Assembly (NCBI GenBank): GCA_934365945.1
Contig: CAKRNE010000005.1
Span: 62,001 to 126,000, forward strand
DNA from: an uncultured Agathobacter sp.
GTDB taxonomy: Bacteria; Bacillota; Clostridia; Lachnospirales; Lachnospiraceae
Length of the DNA stretch: 64,000 bases
Reading direction: 5' to 3'
Both the position numbers and the translations under genes were made by a program. Below, in pieces: positions 54,944 through 63,392 of this stretch. The notes below the pieces were generated by a model. The model had not been told where the DNA came from and did not search any database. It was given only the letters and a program-made list of their open reading frames with translations. The number at the start of each line of letters is the position of its first letter. Within the stretch, counting starts at the first letter, position 1.

Positions 54944-55213
54944 GGGCCGTAAGCTCCGCCCGGTCGTGGTGCACACGGACTCTCGTTTTCGCTACGCTGC
55001 GCTGTTAAGATACTGTACGGATTATGCTTTTGGGTTTTCAATGCTCGACGAAACCGGCTTTTATGCGCCGTCCGTGGCGCATAACGCCTTCCCCAGCCGT
55101 CCATGGCTGTGGATTTCTGTGCTTCATGGGCATAATCCTACAGTATCTAAACAGCTTCGCTATGCGCTCTCACGAGAGTACGTGTGCACCCCGCCGGGCG
55201 GGGCTTACGGCCC
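54944..55213 (+). repeat. Large palindromic element, copy 2 (E2)
   Basis: A 270-base palindrome. Outer arms: GGGCCGTAAGC pairs with GCTTACGGCCC, CCGCCCGG with CCGGGCGG, GGTGCACACG with CGTGTGCACC, ACTCTCGT with ACGAGAGT. The core AAGATACTGTA and GGATTATGC pairs with GCATAATCC and TACAGTATCT. Internal hairpins: TTATGCGCC/GGCGCATAA around GTCCGT (55061-55084) and CCCCAGCC/GGCTGTGG around GTCCAT (55091-55112). Same orientation as E1; outer arm sequence differs from E1 and E3. The frames that run through it are not coding. Confidence 0.94.
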
Positions 55214-55318
55214 TTACGCTGTGGTGGTAATCCACCTAGGAGTGCGTCTCTGGTCATACTGTTAGGTGTGAACAGTAACTGTCCAAATAGTGGGAAATAT
55301 ATAGCTTTACAGCAAGGG

Positions 55319-55347
55319 TTGAAAAACAAACAAACGTTTGCTATAAT
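55319..55347 (+). promoter_or_regulatory. Promoter of the secreted nuclease gene with an operator-like palindrome
   Basis: TTGAAA (55319) and TATAAT (55342) are 17 bases apart; the palindrome CAAACGTTTG (55331-55340) lies in the spacer. Nearer E2, GGTGG/CCACC forms a small hairpin at 55223-55236. The remaining gap sequence shows nothing else. Confidence 0.7.
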
Positions 55348-55460
55348 AAATGAAGCGAGGAAATAAAAGTATATTAGGTTTAGTAATTTAAGTATTCATT
55401 TAATTTATTGTGATTAGGGAAAATCCAATATCAATCGATTGATAGAAAGAGTGATTTTAT

Positions 55461-56699
55461 ATGAACATATGGCTAAAGTTAAGGAAAACAGCTGCAATTA
55501 CACTATGTGAATTACTTGCAATTGCTACAATTTTTACAGGCTGTGCCTCCACTGATTTATCAGGCACTGAAGGTGCCGGGCATGTCGCAGGAGCTGTTGT
55601 GGCAGGTGAGGATTCGTCTGGGGCTTTAGGTAGCAAGGACAATGCAGATGGTGCACAGAGCGGAAGTGCCACGTCGGAAGCTGATTCAGGTGCTAACGGT
55701 ACAGGACAGGCTGATGCAGGTGAAGCCGGGCAGTCATCAGGGAAGCCGCAGGATGAGCTTGTAAACAACAATTCCTATGTTTCTCTCGATGCGATTCCGG
55801 CATATGATGGCAAGGCATACGTGGCCGTCAACAATAATGAACCTTTTTTTACGGATAGTGATATGACTACCACTGCTTTTGAAAACTACAGCGATTTAGA
55901 TTCACTTGGCAGATGTGGTGTGGCTTATGCCAATATCTGTAAGGAAATCATGCCGACTGAGAAGCGTGGCAAGATAGGTATGATAAAGCCATCGGGCTGG
56001 CATACAGTGAAGTATGATGTGATAAAGGACAGGTATTTATACAATCGCTGTCATCTTATTGGATATCAGCTTGCCGGAGAGAATGCCAACCCAAAGAACC
56101 TTATTACCGGTACAAGATACCTGAATGTGGAGGGGATGCTTCCGTTTGAGAATCTGGTAGCGGATTATGTAAACAATACAGGGAATCATGTGCTCTACAG
56201 GGTGACTCCGATGTTCTCGGACAGCAATCTTGTTGCAAACGGTGTTCTCATAGAGGCAAAGTCGGTTGAGGATAACGGTGGCGGCATACTTTTTAATGTC
56301 TATTGCTATAATGTGCAGCCAGGAGTCGGAATAAACTATGAGAATGGTGACAGCTGGCTGGATGGTACCACCCCACAGCAGCAGAGCGCTCAGACGGATA
56401 CACCGCAGAATGAAGGCTCGCAGAGCAGCGATGGAAGCATGGCAGGAGCTTTGGCGGGAGAATCCGGCTCTTCAAGCAGTACAACAGGAAGTGCATCATC
56501 AGGCTCAGACAGTTCAGCAGCAGAAAATAGCGTTTCGGATTCCTCTAACAGCGAGACGATGGTTCATATCACTGCAACAGGCAAGAAATATCACCGTGCG
56601 GGGTGTCGAACCTTAAAAAAGAGTGACACAGAGGTAACGCTTGATGAAGCAAAATCCATGGGCTTGTCACCGTGTGGCATCTGCAATCCGCCGCAGTAG
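55461..56699 (+). CDS. Secreted DNA/RNA non-specific endonuclease lipoprotein with a C-terminal Cys domain
   Basis: 412 residues. Signal peptide with lipobox FTGC (Cys28), a Gly/Ala/Ser-rich linker (about 30-100), then a nuclease domain (about 105-290) with RCGVAYANICKE, DRYLYNRCHLIGYQLAGENANPKNLITGTRYLNVEGM; NRCHLIG is the beta-beta-alpha-metal motif of EndA-type nucleases and N in TRYLN the metal ligand. A Ser-rich linker follows and a short Cys domain at the end, YHRAGCRTLKKSDTEVTLDEAKSMGLSPCGIC, of the Ada-like metal-binding type seen attached to secreted nucleases. The gene is flanked by inverted copies E2 and E3 of a palindromic element. Probably degrades external DNA. Confidence 0.92.
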   Translation: MNIWLKLRKTAAITLCELLAIATIFTGCASTDLSGTEGAGHVAGAVVAGEDSSGALGSKDNADGAQSGSATSEADSGANGTGQADAGEAGQSSGKPQDELVNNNSYVSLDAIPAYDGKAYVAVNNNEPFFTDSDMTTTAFENYSDLDSLGRCGVAYANICKEIMPTEKRGKIGMIKPSGWHTVKYDVIKDRYLYNRCHLIGYQLAGENANPKNLITGTRYLNVEGMLPFENLVADYVNNTGNHVLYRVTPMFSDSNLVANGVLIEAKSVEDNGGGILFNVYCYNVQPGVGINYENGDSWLDGTTPQQQSAQTDTPQNEGSQSSDGSMAGALAGESGSSSSTTGSASSGSDSSAAENSVSDSSNSETMVHITATGKKYHRAGCRTLKKSDTEVTLDEAKSMGLSPCGICNPPQ

Positions 56700-56805
56700 A
56701 TGTGCATTAGCATTTGCAATTCACCGCAGTAGATGTGCATTAGCATCTGAAATCCACCACAGTAGATGAACATTTGCATTTGTAACCTTTCACGGCAGAT
56801 GCTCG
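56677..56805 (+). repeat. 33-bp tandem repeat extending from the nuclease gene 3' end
   Basis: GCAT(C/T)TG.AAT.C.CC.CAGTAGATG-type units start at 56677, 56710, 56743 and 56776, each 33 bases. The first unit contains the last seven codons (ICNPPQ and stop) of the nuclease gene, so the later units are out-of-gene duplications of its end, each preserving the TAG. Confidence 0.85.
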
Positions 56806-56882
56806 TTATCTTTGCAGTACAACCAAGTTTATTGAAGAAACTAGGAAGAAACCGTGCAAATGAAAATATTGTCACAGAGTAA

Positions 56883-57156
56883 GGGCTGCAAGCCACGGCA
56901 CCGCTAGGGCGCACGCATATGCTTTGATTGAGCGAATAGCGAAGCAGCTTAGATACTGTAGGATTATGCACATGAAGCGCAGAAATGACTTGCCATGGAA
57001 GGCAAGTCAAGGAGAATCGCGCCATGGAAGGCGCGTTTCGACGGTTTCGTCAGGCATAGAAGCATAAAAAAGCATAATCCGTACAGAATCTTAGCAGCAA
57101 AGCGTAGCGAAAGCACAGCATATGCGTGCGCCCTAGCGGTGCCGTGGCTTGCAACC
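56883..57156 (-). repeat. Large palindromic element, copy 3 (E3, inverted)
   Basis: A 274-base palindrome in opposite orientation to E1 and E2. The outer arms (56883-56923 and 57116-57156) are self-complementary over 41 bases with a single mismatch, including CCACGGCACCGCTAGGGCGC. The core TACAGTATCT and GCATAATCC pairs with GGATTATGC and AGATTCTGTA. Internal hairpins: GACTTGCC/GGCAAGTC (56987-57008) and CGCGCC/GGCGCG (57018-57035), both around ATGGAA (TTCCAT in element orientation). It lies between the nuclease gene and hisS. Outer arms are unrelated to those of E1 and E2. Confidence 0.95.
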
Positions 57157-57269
57157 CGTCCTATAGCACATACAGCAAAATCCCCTGTAACCCTTGACGA
57201 TTGCAAAACCGAAAAGTATAATAGAATAGCTAATGAATTCAATATTTTAATATAGATGGAGGAAACCAA

Positions 57270-58529
57270 ATGGCACTGAGCAAAAAGCCGGTCAACGGCA
57301 TGAAGGATATACTACCTGCAGAGATGGAAATCCGTGATTATGTGACAAGCGTGATCAAGGATACATACAGAAGCTTCGGATTTACACCGATAGAGACACC
57401 ATGCATGGAGAATATAGCAAATCTCACAAGTAAGCAGGGCGGAGAAAATGAAAAGCTGATCTTCAAGGTAATGAAGAGAGGCGAGAAGCTGAATCTGGAG
57501 ACAGCAAAGGAAGAGTCGGATGTAGTAGACTTTGGAATGCGCTATGACCTTACAGTGCCGCTTTCAAGATATTATTCAAACAATGCCAACAACCTGCCAT
57601 CGCCGTTTAAGGCACTCCAGATGGGCAGTGTGTGGAGAGCAGACAGACCTCAGAGAGGACGCTACAGACAGTTTACACAGTGTGATATAGATATACTCGG
57701 AGAGCCAAGCAATCTGGCAGAGATAGAGCTGATTACAGCAACCACTACCACAATCGGCAGACTCGGCTTTGAGAACTTTGAGATAAGAATCAACGAGAGA
57801 AGAATCCTAAAGGCAATGGCAGCCTACAGTGGTTTCGCTGAGGATGACTACGACAGCGTATTTATCACACTCGATAAGATGGACAAGATAGGTGTGGAGG
57901 GCGTAGCAAGTGAGCTTGCACAGGACGGCTATCCACAGGAAAATATTGACAAATATCTTGATTTGTTCAAGCTTTTGGAGCAGACAAGGGATGTCACTGA
58001 GGGTGTAAAAATACTTTCAGAAAAGCTCGGTGAATATTTAGACGAAGAAGTGGTTACAAATATGACAGAGATAGCTACGGCTGTCAATGCCACAAAGGGA
58101 GCAAAGTTTGAGCTCGTATTTGACCCTACACTCGTTCGTGGAATGAGCTACTATACAGGAACTATTTTTGAGATATCAATGCCGGAGCTTGGCGCAGCCT
58201 GTGGTGGCGGCGGACGATATGATAAGATGATTGGAAAGTTCACCGGAAATGATGTACCGGCCTGTGGTTTTTCAATCGGTTTTGAGAGAATTATCCTGCT
58301 TCTCATGGAGAGCGGTTTCAAGATTCCTGAGAGTCCAAAGAAGGTAGCTTATCTGGTTGAGAAGAAATATCCGGCAGACAAGCTTGTTGATGTCATGAAT
58401 CAGGCAAAAGATGCAAGAGCAAACGGACAGCAGGTGCTTGTTGTGCGCATGAACAAGAACAAGAAATTCCAGAAGGAGCAGCTCATGAAAGAGGGCTATG
58501 AGGAGTTTGTAGAGTTCTTCAACAGGTAG
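57270..58529 (+). CDS. hisS: Histidyl-tRNA synthetase
   Basis: Charges tRNA-His. The 419-residue class II synthetase has KKPVNGMKDILPAEM at the N-terminus, motif 2 (MGSVWRADRPQRGRYRQFTQCDIDILGE), histidine-specific LVRGMSYYTGTIFEI and motif 3 (GGGGRYDKMIGKF ... ACGFSIGFERIILLL), and the C-terminal anticodon-binding domain. GGAGG lies 8 bases before the ATG. No T-box leader is seen between E3 and the start. aspS follows 181 bases later. Confidence 0.97.
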   Translation: MALSKKPVNGMKDILPAEMEIRDYVTSVIKDTYRSFGFTPIETPCMENIANLTSKQGGENEKLIFKVMKRGEKLNLETAKEESDVVDFGMRYDLTVPLSRYYSNNANNLPSPFKALQMGSVWRADRPQRGRYRQFTQCDIDILGEPSNLAEIELITATTTTIGRLGFENFEIRINERRILKAMAAYSGFAEDDYDSVFITLDKMDKIGVEGVASELAQDGYPQENIDKYLDLFKLLEQTRDVTEGVKILSEKLGEYLDEEVVTNMTEIATAVNATKGAKFELVFDPTLVRGMSYYTGTIFEISMPELGAACGGGGRYDKMIGKFTGNDVPACGFSIGFERIILLLMESGFKIPESPKKVAYLVEKKYPADKLVDVMNQAKDARANGQQVLVVRMNKNKKFQKEQLMKEGYEEFVEFFNR

Positions 58530-58563
58530 TCTTGTTTTCAAGGTCGTTTGAATTGAGCTTCCC

Positions 58564-58650
58564 TGCACATGTGAGCAGATTAGCTTTGTTGCGTGGACAG
58601 GAACGGAGTGTAGACAAAGCACGGGTATCGTGCGGTTTTGCGAATGTGCA
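58564..58650 (+). other. Structured intergenic hairpin between hisS and aspS
   Basis: TGCACAT (58564) pairs with ATGTGCA (58644); inside, GCTTTGT (58583) pairs with ACAAAGC (58614) and GCACG (58619) with CGTGC (58629). It lacks the T-box GGTGG signature. It may be a branched RNA or a decayed repeat. Confidence 0.5.
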
Positions 58651-58710
58651 TGGGGTAATTTTTAATAGTTACGAATAAATATATAAAAGTAGAAATATAA
58701 GGAGCATAAA

Positions 58711-60507
58711 ATGGCAGAATCAATGCAGGGCTTACATAGAAGCCATAGATGTACAGAGGTATCAAATGCCAATATCGGTGAGAAGGTCACCGTGATGGGC
58801 TGGGTACAGAAGAGAAGAAATTTAGGAAGTCTCATTTTCGTAGATTTAAGAGACAGAAGCGGAATACTTCAGATAGTGTTCGGTGAGGAGAATGTAGGTG
58901 CTGAGGGCTTTGAAAAGGCAGGCACCTTAAGAAGTGAGTTCGTTATCGCAGTTGAGGGAACTGTCCAGAAGAGAACAGCCGCTGTCAATGAGAACTTAAA
59001 GACAGGTGATATCGAGGTTATCGCTACATCAATCAGAGTGCTTTCAGAGGCACAGACACCTCCATTCCAGATCGAGGAGAATTCAAAGACAAGCGAGGAC
59101 ATCAGACTTAAATACCGTTATCTGGATCTTCGCCGCCCTGATATCCAGAGAAACCTTATGCTCAGAAGCAATGTGCTTCGCGTGATGCGTGATTTCATGG
59201 CAAACGAGGGCTTTTTAGAGATAGAGACACCAATCCTTTGCAAGTCTACACCGGAGGGAGCCAGGGATTACCTCGTGCCAAGCCGTATACACCACGGACA
59301 TTTTTATGCGCTTCCTCAGTCACCACAGCTCTTTAAGCAGCTTCTGATGGCTTCAGGCTATGACAGATATTTCCAGATTGCACGATGCTTCCGTGATGAG
59401 GATCTGCGCGCAGACAGACAGCCTGAGTTTACACAGGCCGATATGGAGCTTTCATTTGTAGATATCGATGATGTAATCGAGGTAAATGAGAGACTGTTAA
59501 AGCACCTTTTCAAAGAGGTTATCAATGTGGATGTTGAGATTCCGTTTAAGCGTATGCCTTGGCAGGAGGCTATGGACAGATTTGGTTCTGACAAGCCTGA
59601 TACACGCTTTGGTATGGAGCTTTGCGACGTTTCGGATGTGGTAAAGGATTGTGGCTTTGGAGTATTCACCGGAGCTCTTGAAAACGGTGGCTCTGTCCGC
59701 GGTATCAATGTAGAGGGACAGGCAAAGATGCCTCGTAAGAAGATTGACAAGCTTGTAGAGCATGCAAAGGGCTGTGGAGCAAAGGGACTTGCTTATCTGT
59801 GCATCAATGAGGATGGCACATACAAGTCGTCATTTGCCAAGTTTATGACAGAGGCTGAGCTTGATGCACTTGTTGCAAAGATGAACGGAAAGCCGGGAGA
59901 TTTACTCCTTTTCGCAGCTGACAAGAATAAAATCGTATGGAATGTACTCGGAGCGCTTCGTCTCATGCTCGGAGCTGAGCTTGGCCTGATTGATGAGAAC
60001 AAGTACAATTTCCTCTGGGTAACAGAGTTCCCACTCCTTGAGTGGTCTGATGAGGAAAACAGATTTATGGCAATGCATCATCCATTCACCATGCCTATGG
60101 AGGAGGATTGGGACAAGATAGATTCAGATCCTGGCGCAGTTCGTGCAAAGGCATATGATATCGTACTCAATGGTACAGAGCTCGGTGGAGGCTCAGTGCG
60201 TATCCATCAGGATGACATCCAGGAGAAGATGTTTGAGGTGCTTGGCTTCACAAAGGAGCGTGCGCATGAGCAGTTTGGATTCCTGCTTGACGCATTCTCA
60301 TATGGTGTACCGCCACACGCTGGACTTGCCTTTGGTGTTGACCGTATCTGCATGCATATGTTACATACAGACAATATCAAGGAGGTTATTGCATTCCCTA
60401 AGGTAAAGGACGCTTCGGACCTCATGTCAGAGGCACCCGGAACTGTAGATCCAAAGCAGCTTGAGGAGCTTGGAATAGCTATAGCTGCAGAGGAAGATGA
60501 GGAATAA
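58711..60507 (+). CDS. aspS: Aspartyl-tRNA synthetase
   Basis: Charges tRNA-Asp. The 598-residue bacterial-type class II synthetase has the N-terminal OB-fold (VTVMGWVQKRRNLGSLIFVDLRDRSG), motif 1 near FLEIETPILCKSTPEGARDYLVPSR, motif 2 (YFQIARCFRDEDLRADRQPEFTQADMELSF), the GAD insertion (about 280-420) and motif 3 (HAGLAFGVDRICMHML). AAGGAG lies 7-8 bases before the start. The following gene begins 9 bases later. Confidence 0.97.
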   Translation: MAESMQGLHRSHRCTEVSNANIGEKVTVMGWVQKRRNLGSLIFVDLRDRSGILQIVFGEENVGAEGFEKAGTLRSEFVIAVEGTVQKRTAAVNENLKTGDIEVIATSIRVLSEAQTPPFQIEENSKTSEDIRLKYRYLDLRRPDIQRNLMLRSNVLRVMRDFMANEGFLEIETPILCKSTPEGARDYLVPSRIHHGHFYALPQSPQLFKQLLMASGYDRYFQIARCFRDEDLRADRQPEFTQADMELSFVDIDDVIEVNERLLKHLFKEVINVDVEIPFKRMPWQEAMDRFGSDKPDTRFGMELCDVSDVVKDCGFGVFTGALENGGSVRGINVEGQAKMPRKKIDKLVEHAKGCGAKGLAYLCINEDGTYKSSFAKFMTEAELDALVAKMNGKPGDLLLFAADKNKIVWNVLGALRLMLGAELGLIDENKYNFLWVTEFPLLEWSDEENRFMAMHHPFTMPMEEDWDKIDSDPGAVRAKAYDIVLNGTELGGGSVRIHQDDIQEKMFEVLGFTKERAHEQFGFLLDAFSYGVPPHAGLAFGVDRICMHMLHTDNIKEVIAFPKVKDASDLMSEAPGTVDPKQLEELGIAIAAEEDEE

Positions 60508-60516
60508 CATTATAAT

Positions 60517-61548
60517 ATGAATTTGAAAAAGAATATTTTCAATGCGATTACCATAATACTGCTCGCCGCACTTATTGCGGGGGCAGTATTGCTTAATAAC
60601 AGAATAAAAAAGCTCGAGACACAGATGGCATACACATCAGACAACACATCAGTGATACTTTCCGATGTGCAGACCATGCAGGATGATATCAAGTCCACTC
60701 TTGAGGAGGAGGCCAGCCTCATAACGGACTGGGACATTTCCTTAAAAAGTGCAGACTTCACCGATATGACCTACACAGTCTCTATCTCGGTAGTGCCAAA
60801 GGAGTACACAGAAGATACAAAAACCAGTGTATTTTTCGGTACAAACGAGATACCGCTCGAGCTAAACGGCATAAAGTATACAGGAGAGGCCACACTTCCT
60901 CTGTCTGAGGACTATGCGGGCAATGTGACATTTCTGTTTGTTGACGGAAATAAGAGAAGCACAGAGGTGCTCGATGAGTTTGAGGGTGTGACATCAGTGT
61001 TCAAAAATGTAGCATCCGGTATACTTGCCGATAAACCAACCTTTGACAATGGCAGCATAAAGCTTGGCACAGATGTAGATGTGGCAGTCATGGGAAATGA
61101 TTATTTTGACTTTAGCAGTGTGCAGCTCGTGGTCGCAAGCTCAGACACAGAGCTAAAGACCTACGATATCCGACAGCTGTTGGCAGAAAACGGCACAGAA
61201 GGTGCAGACACAGACTCTGTCACATCCGCCTTAAGCCGTAAGGATGACACCAAAAAAGATGGCTCAAAGAAGGATACGGAAAATGATACCTCAGATGCCT
61301 CAAAAGAGGACGACGGTAAGCTCCACAGTCTCGATGGCACAGTAAAAATCGAAGACTTAATACCGGTAACAGCCGCAAGCAATATCAAAATATATGTCAA
61401 AGCGGTATCGGCACAGGGCTACACCTTCACATATGACCTGTTTGAGGGTACTGTAAATCAGGACATCACAGACTTTGAAACCACAGCCGACATATCCGGC
61501 GGAGACTACACAGTAACCGACCCAGCCGGCAGTAAATACGAGCCATAA
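60517..61548 (+). CDS. Membrane-anchored protein of unknown function
   Basis: 343 residues with one N-terminal membrane segment (about 8-27, ITIILLAALIAGAVLLNN), a coiled-coil-like stretch (28-65) and an extracytoplasmic region with beta-strand pattern (about 70-340), interrupted by a Lys/Asp/Ser-rich low-complexity part (about 238-275). No family recognised. It starts 9 bases after aspS (GAGGAA upstream lies inside the aspS stop region), so it may be co-transcribed. A terminator follows. Confidence 0.75.
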   Translation: MNLKKNIFNAITIILLAALIAGAVLLNNRIKKLETQMAYTSDNTSVILSDVQTMQDDIKSTLEEEASLITDWDISLKSADFTDMTYTVSISVVPKEYTEDTKTSVFFGTNEIPLELNGIKYTGEATLPLSEDYAGNVTFLFVDGNKRSTEVLDEFEGVTSVFKNVASGILADKPTFDNGSIKLGTDVDVAVMGNDYFDFSSVQLVVASSDTELKTYDIRQLLAENGTEGADTDSVTSALSRKDDTKKDGSKKDTENDTSDASKEDDGKLHSLDGTVKIEDLIPVTAASNIKIYVKAVSAQGYTFTYDLFEGTVNQDITDFETTADISGGDYTVTDPAGSKYEP

Positions 61549-61597
61549 AAATATGATATAAGCGTAATTATTTATAAAAAATATATAGCTATTAAAT

Positions 61598-61688
61598 AAG
61601 CTCATTTCGCATCAGTGAAATGAGCTTTAAATTTAAAAAGTAAAAAGTGCCGGACAAAATTTCACGCCAGTGAAATAAGTCCGACACT
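61598..61688 (+). terminator. Two consecutive hairpins after the membrane-anchored protein gene
   Basis: AAGCTCATTTC (61598-61608) pairs perfectly with GAAATGAGCTT (61617-61627), followed by a short A/T tract. A second hairpin has AGTGCCGGAC (61646) against GTCCGACACT (61679) with one mismatch and inner TTTCAC/GTGAAA. The first is the probable terminator. Confidence 0.75.
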
Positions 61689-61709
61689 GCCAGAATGCAA
61701 GGTAGCAAA

Positions 61710-61922
61710 GCGCCTCGCTCGTAAAGCTGAATTAGCCGGAGAGTACACAGTGTGTTCCGAAGAAAAATGTAAACTGCCGCGGAGTTCCATAAAGTAAAGA
61801 AGAAAGAAAACGTAAATAAAACCGTAACCTGTCCGGACAAAGAACCGCGGCTGACTTCACATTTTTCTGAGGAATATACTGTGTGCTATGCCGGCAACCT
61901 CACAACCTAAAAAGCGAGGCGC
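61710..61922. repeat. Long palindromic element of a second type (F)
   Basis: 213 bases. GCGCCTCGCT (61710) pairs perfectly with AGCGAGGCGC (61913); inside, GCCGG (61735) with CCGGC (61891), ACACAGT and TTCC and AGAAAAATGT with their complements (61858-61886), and GCCGCGG (61776) with CCGCGGC (61845). The loop (61788-61840) includes TGTCCGGACA. The core differs from E1-E3. It fills the space between convergent genes together with the hairpins at 61598. Confidence 0.88.
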
Positions 61923-61952
61923 CCACCACACCTATCATATGATGAGCTGTGC

Positions 61953-63392
61953 TCACCCTTCTTTTTTGCTGAGCGGCAGCGTAAATATAAACTCCGTTCC
62001 CACACCCTCAGTACTTATCACATTTATATTCTCACCGTGCGCCTGCACGATTTCTTTAACTATGGACAGGCCAAGTCCTGTACCGCGCTTATCCTTTCCA
62101 CGGGACAAATCACTCTTATAGAAGCGCTCCCAGATCTTTGAAAGGCTGTCCTTCGGTATACCGATGCCGTGGTCCTTTACGGATATAAACACCTTTTCAT
62201 TTCTGATACTCGTCTCAATCTTGATACTCGAATCATTATTTGAAAACTTCACAGCGTTGTCAATCAGGTTGTAAAGAATCTGCTGGATTTTGACCATATC
62301 ACCGCGCACGAAAAGCTCTTTTCCGGTGAGCACCAGGTCAAAGCTTAAGCCCTTTTCACTGCATTTGCCCTCGAAGGTGAGGATTGTCGTGCGGATCATT
62401 GTATTGATGTCAAAATCTGCAATATCCAGATGGATGCCATGATGACCGAACTGGTTCAAATCGATAAGACTCTTGGTGAGCTTATTAAGTCTCTCGGTCT
62501 CAAAAAGTATGATATTTAAATATTTATCCTGCATCTCAACAGGAATGGTCCCGTCCAGCATGGCCTCCACATAGCCCTTTATCGAGGTAAGAGGAGAGCG
62601 GAAGTCGTGTGATACGTTGGAAACAAACTTGCGCTGATCCTCCTCAAGAGTATCGAGCTCTGTCGCCATGTAGTTGAGTGTGTTTGCCAGATAGCCGATT
62701 TCGTCATTGGAATGTACATCAATCTGGGCAGTGAAATCACCCTTTGCGTATTTCTTTGCGGTCTTTGTGATTTTGGTGATAGGACGGTAAATGGAGCGGC
62801 TCAGCATGACAAGCAGAACAAATGCTACCGCAAAAATGAGCGCTACAGTGTAAAAGGAGATATTCATAAATCCGTTTACGCCTTCTGTGATATGGCTCAT
62901 TCTCTTGTGAATGACTATGTAGCCGATATTCTGGTAGGAGACATTTACAGGGGAGAATACGGACAGCATCTTGTGCTTGAAGGAACCGTAAAAATCGCCA
63001 ATCATATAATTGCTGCTGCCAAAATCGGTGGCATCAAAGCCATTTATCACGACAGAATCTGAGCTGTCATTTTGGATATCGATGCCTATTGAAGGATCAT
63101 CTGAATCCATGAGCAGCTCACCGTCAGGGCTGACCACCCAGACCTCGGCATCCATATAGTCGGCTACGATTTTCATGTGATTCTGGAAATCGCTAAGCGA
63201 CATGGATGAGCCAAAGTATTCGGCGGCGTAATCACCTGCAATGATGGAGGCTTCCCTGTAGAGATTGGAAGCCTCCTGTTTTTCGATATAGTCTGTGGTG
63301 AGATGCTGTGTAAAGGTGCATATGATTAAAAAAGCGATGACACCGTAAATCAGATAGCTGATTAACAGCTTAGTGTAGATGGTGTGCTTCAT
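61953..63392 (-). CDS. Sensor histidine kinase with HAMP domain
   Basis: 479 residues: membrane segments about 9-30 and 165-190 flank an extracytoplasmic sensor of about 130 residues (with AEVWVVSPDGELLMDSDD). A HAMP domain (about 190-245, PITKITKTAKKYAKGDFTAQID) leads to His262 in NVSHDFRSPLTSIKGYVEAML and the ATPase domain with NLIDNAVKFSNN, VKDHGIGIPKDS, WERFYKSDLSRGKDKRGTGLGLSIV. The start overlaps the regulator stop by one base (TAATG). This domain order is common to many Firmicute kinases; the signal is not inferable. Confidence 0.94.
   Translation of the reverse strand: MKHTIYTKLLISYLIYGVIAFLIICTFTQHLTTDYIEKQEASNLYREASIIAGDYAAEYFGSSMSLSDFQNHMKIVADYMDAEVWVVSPDGELLMDSDDPSIGIDIQNDSSDSVVINGFDATDFGSSNYMIGDFYGSFKHKMLSVFSPVNVSYQNIGYIVIHKRMSHITEGVNGFMNISFYTVALIFAVAFVLLVMLSRSIYRPITKITKTAKKYAKGDFTAQIDVHSNDEIGYLANTLNYMATELDTLEEDQRKFVSNVSHDFRSPLTSIKGYVEAMLDGTIPVEMQDKYLNIILFETERLNKLTKSLIDLNQFGHHGIHLDIADFDINTMIRTTILTFEGKCSEKGLSFDLVLTGKELFVRGDMVKIQQILYNLIDNAVKFSNNDSSIKIETSIRNEKVFISVKDHGIGIPKDSLSKIWERFYKSDLSRGKDKRGTGLGLSIVKEIVQAHGENINVISTEGVGTEFIFTLPLSKKEG

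Noticed and set aside
55331..55340. LexA (SOS) box at the nuclease promoter
   Set aside because: CAAACGTTTG does not match the Firmicute GAAC-N4-GTTC pattern; kept only as an unassigned palindrome.
54913..55366. Several open frames through and beside E2
   Set aside because: They lie in a palindrome, on both strands, lack ribosome binding sites and have products rich in Arg, His and Pro without domain character.
58530..58710. T-box leader of aspS
   Set aside because: The conserved T-box sequence (GGTGG-type) and specifier loop are not present; only unrelated hairpins are seen.
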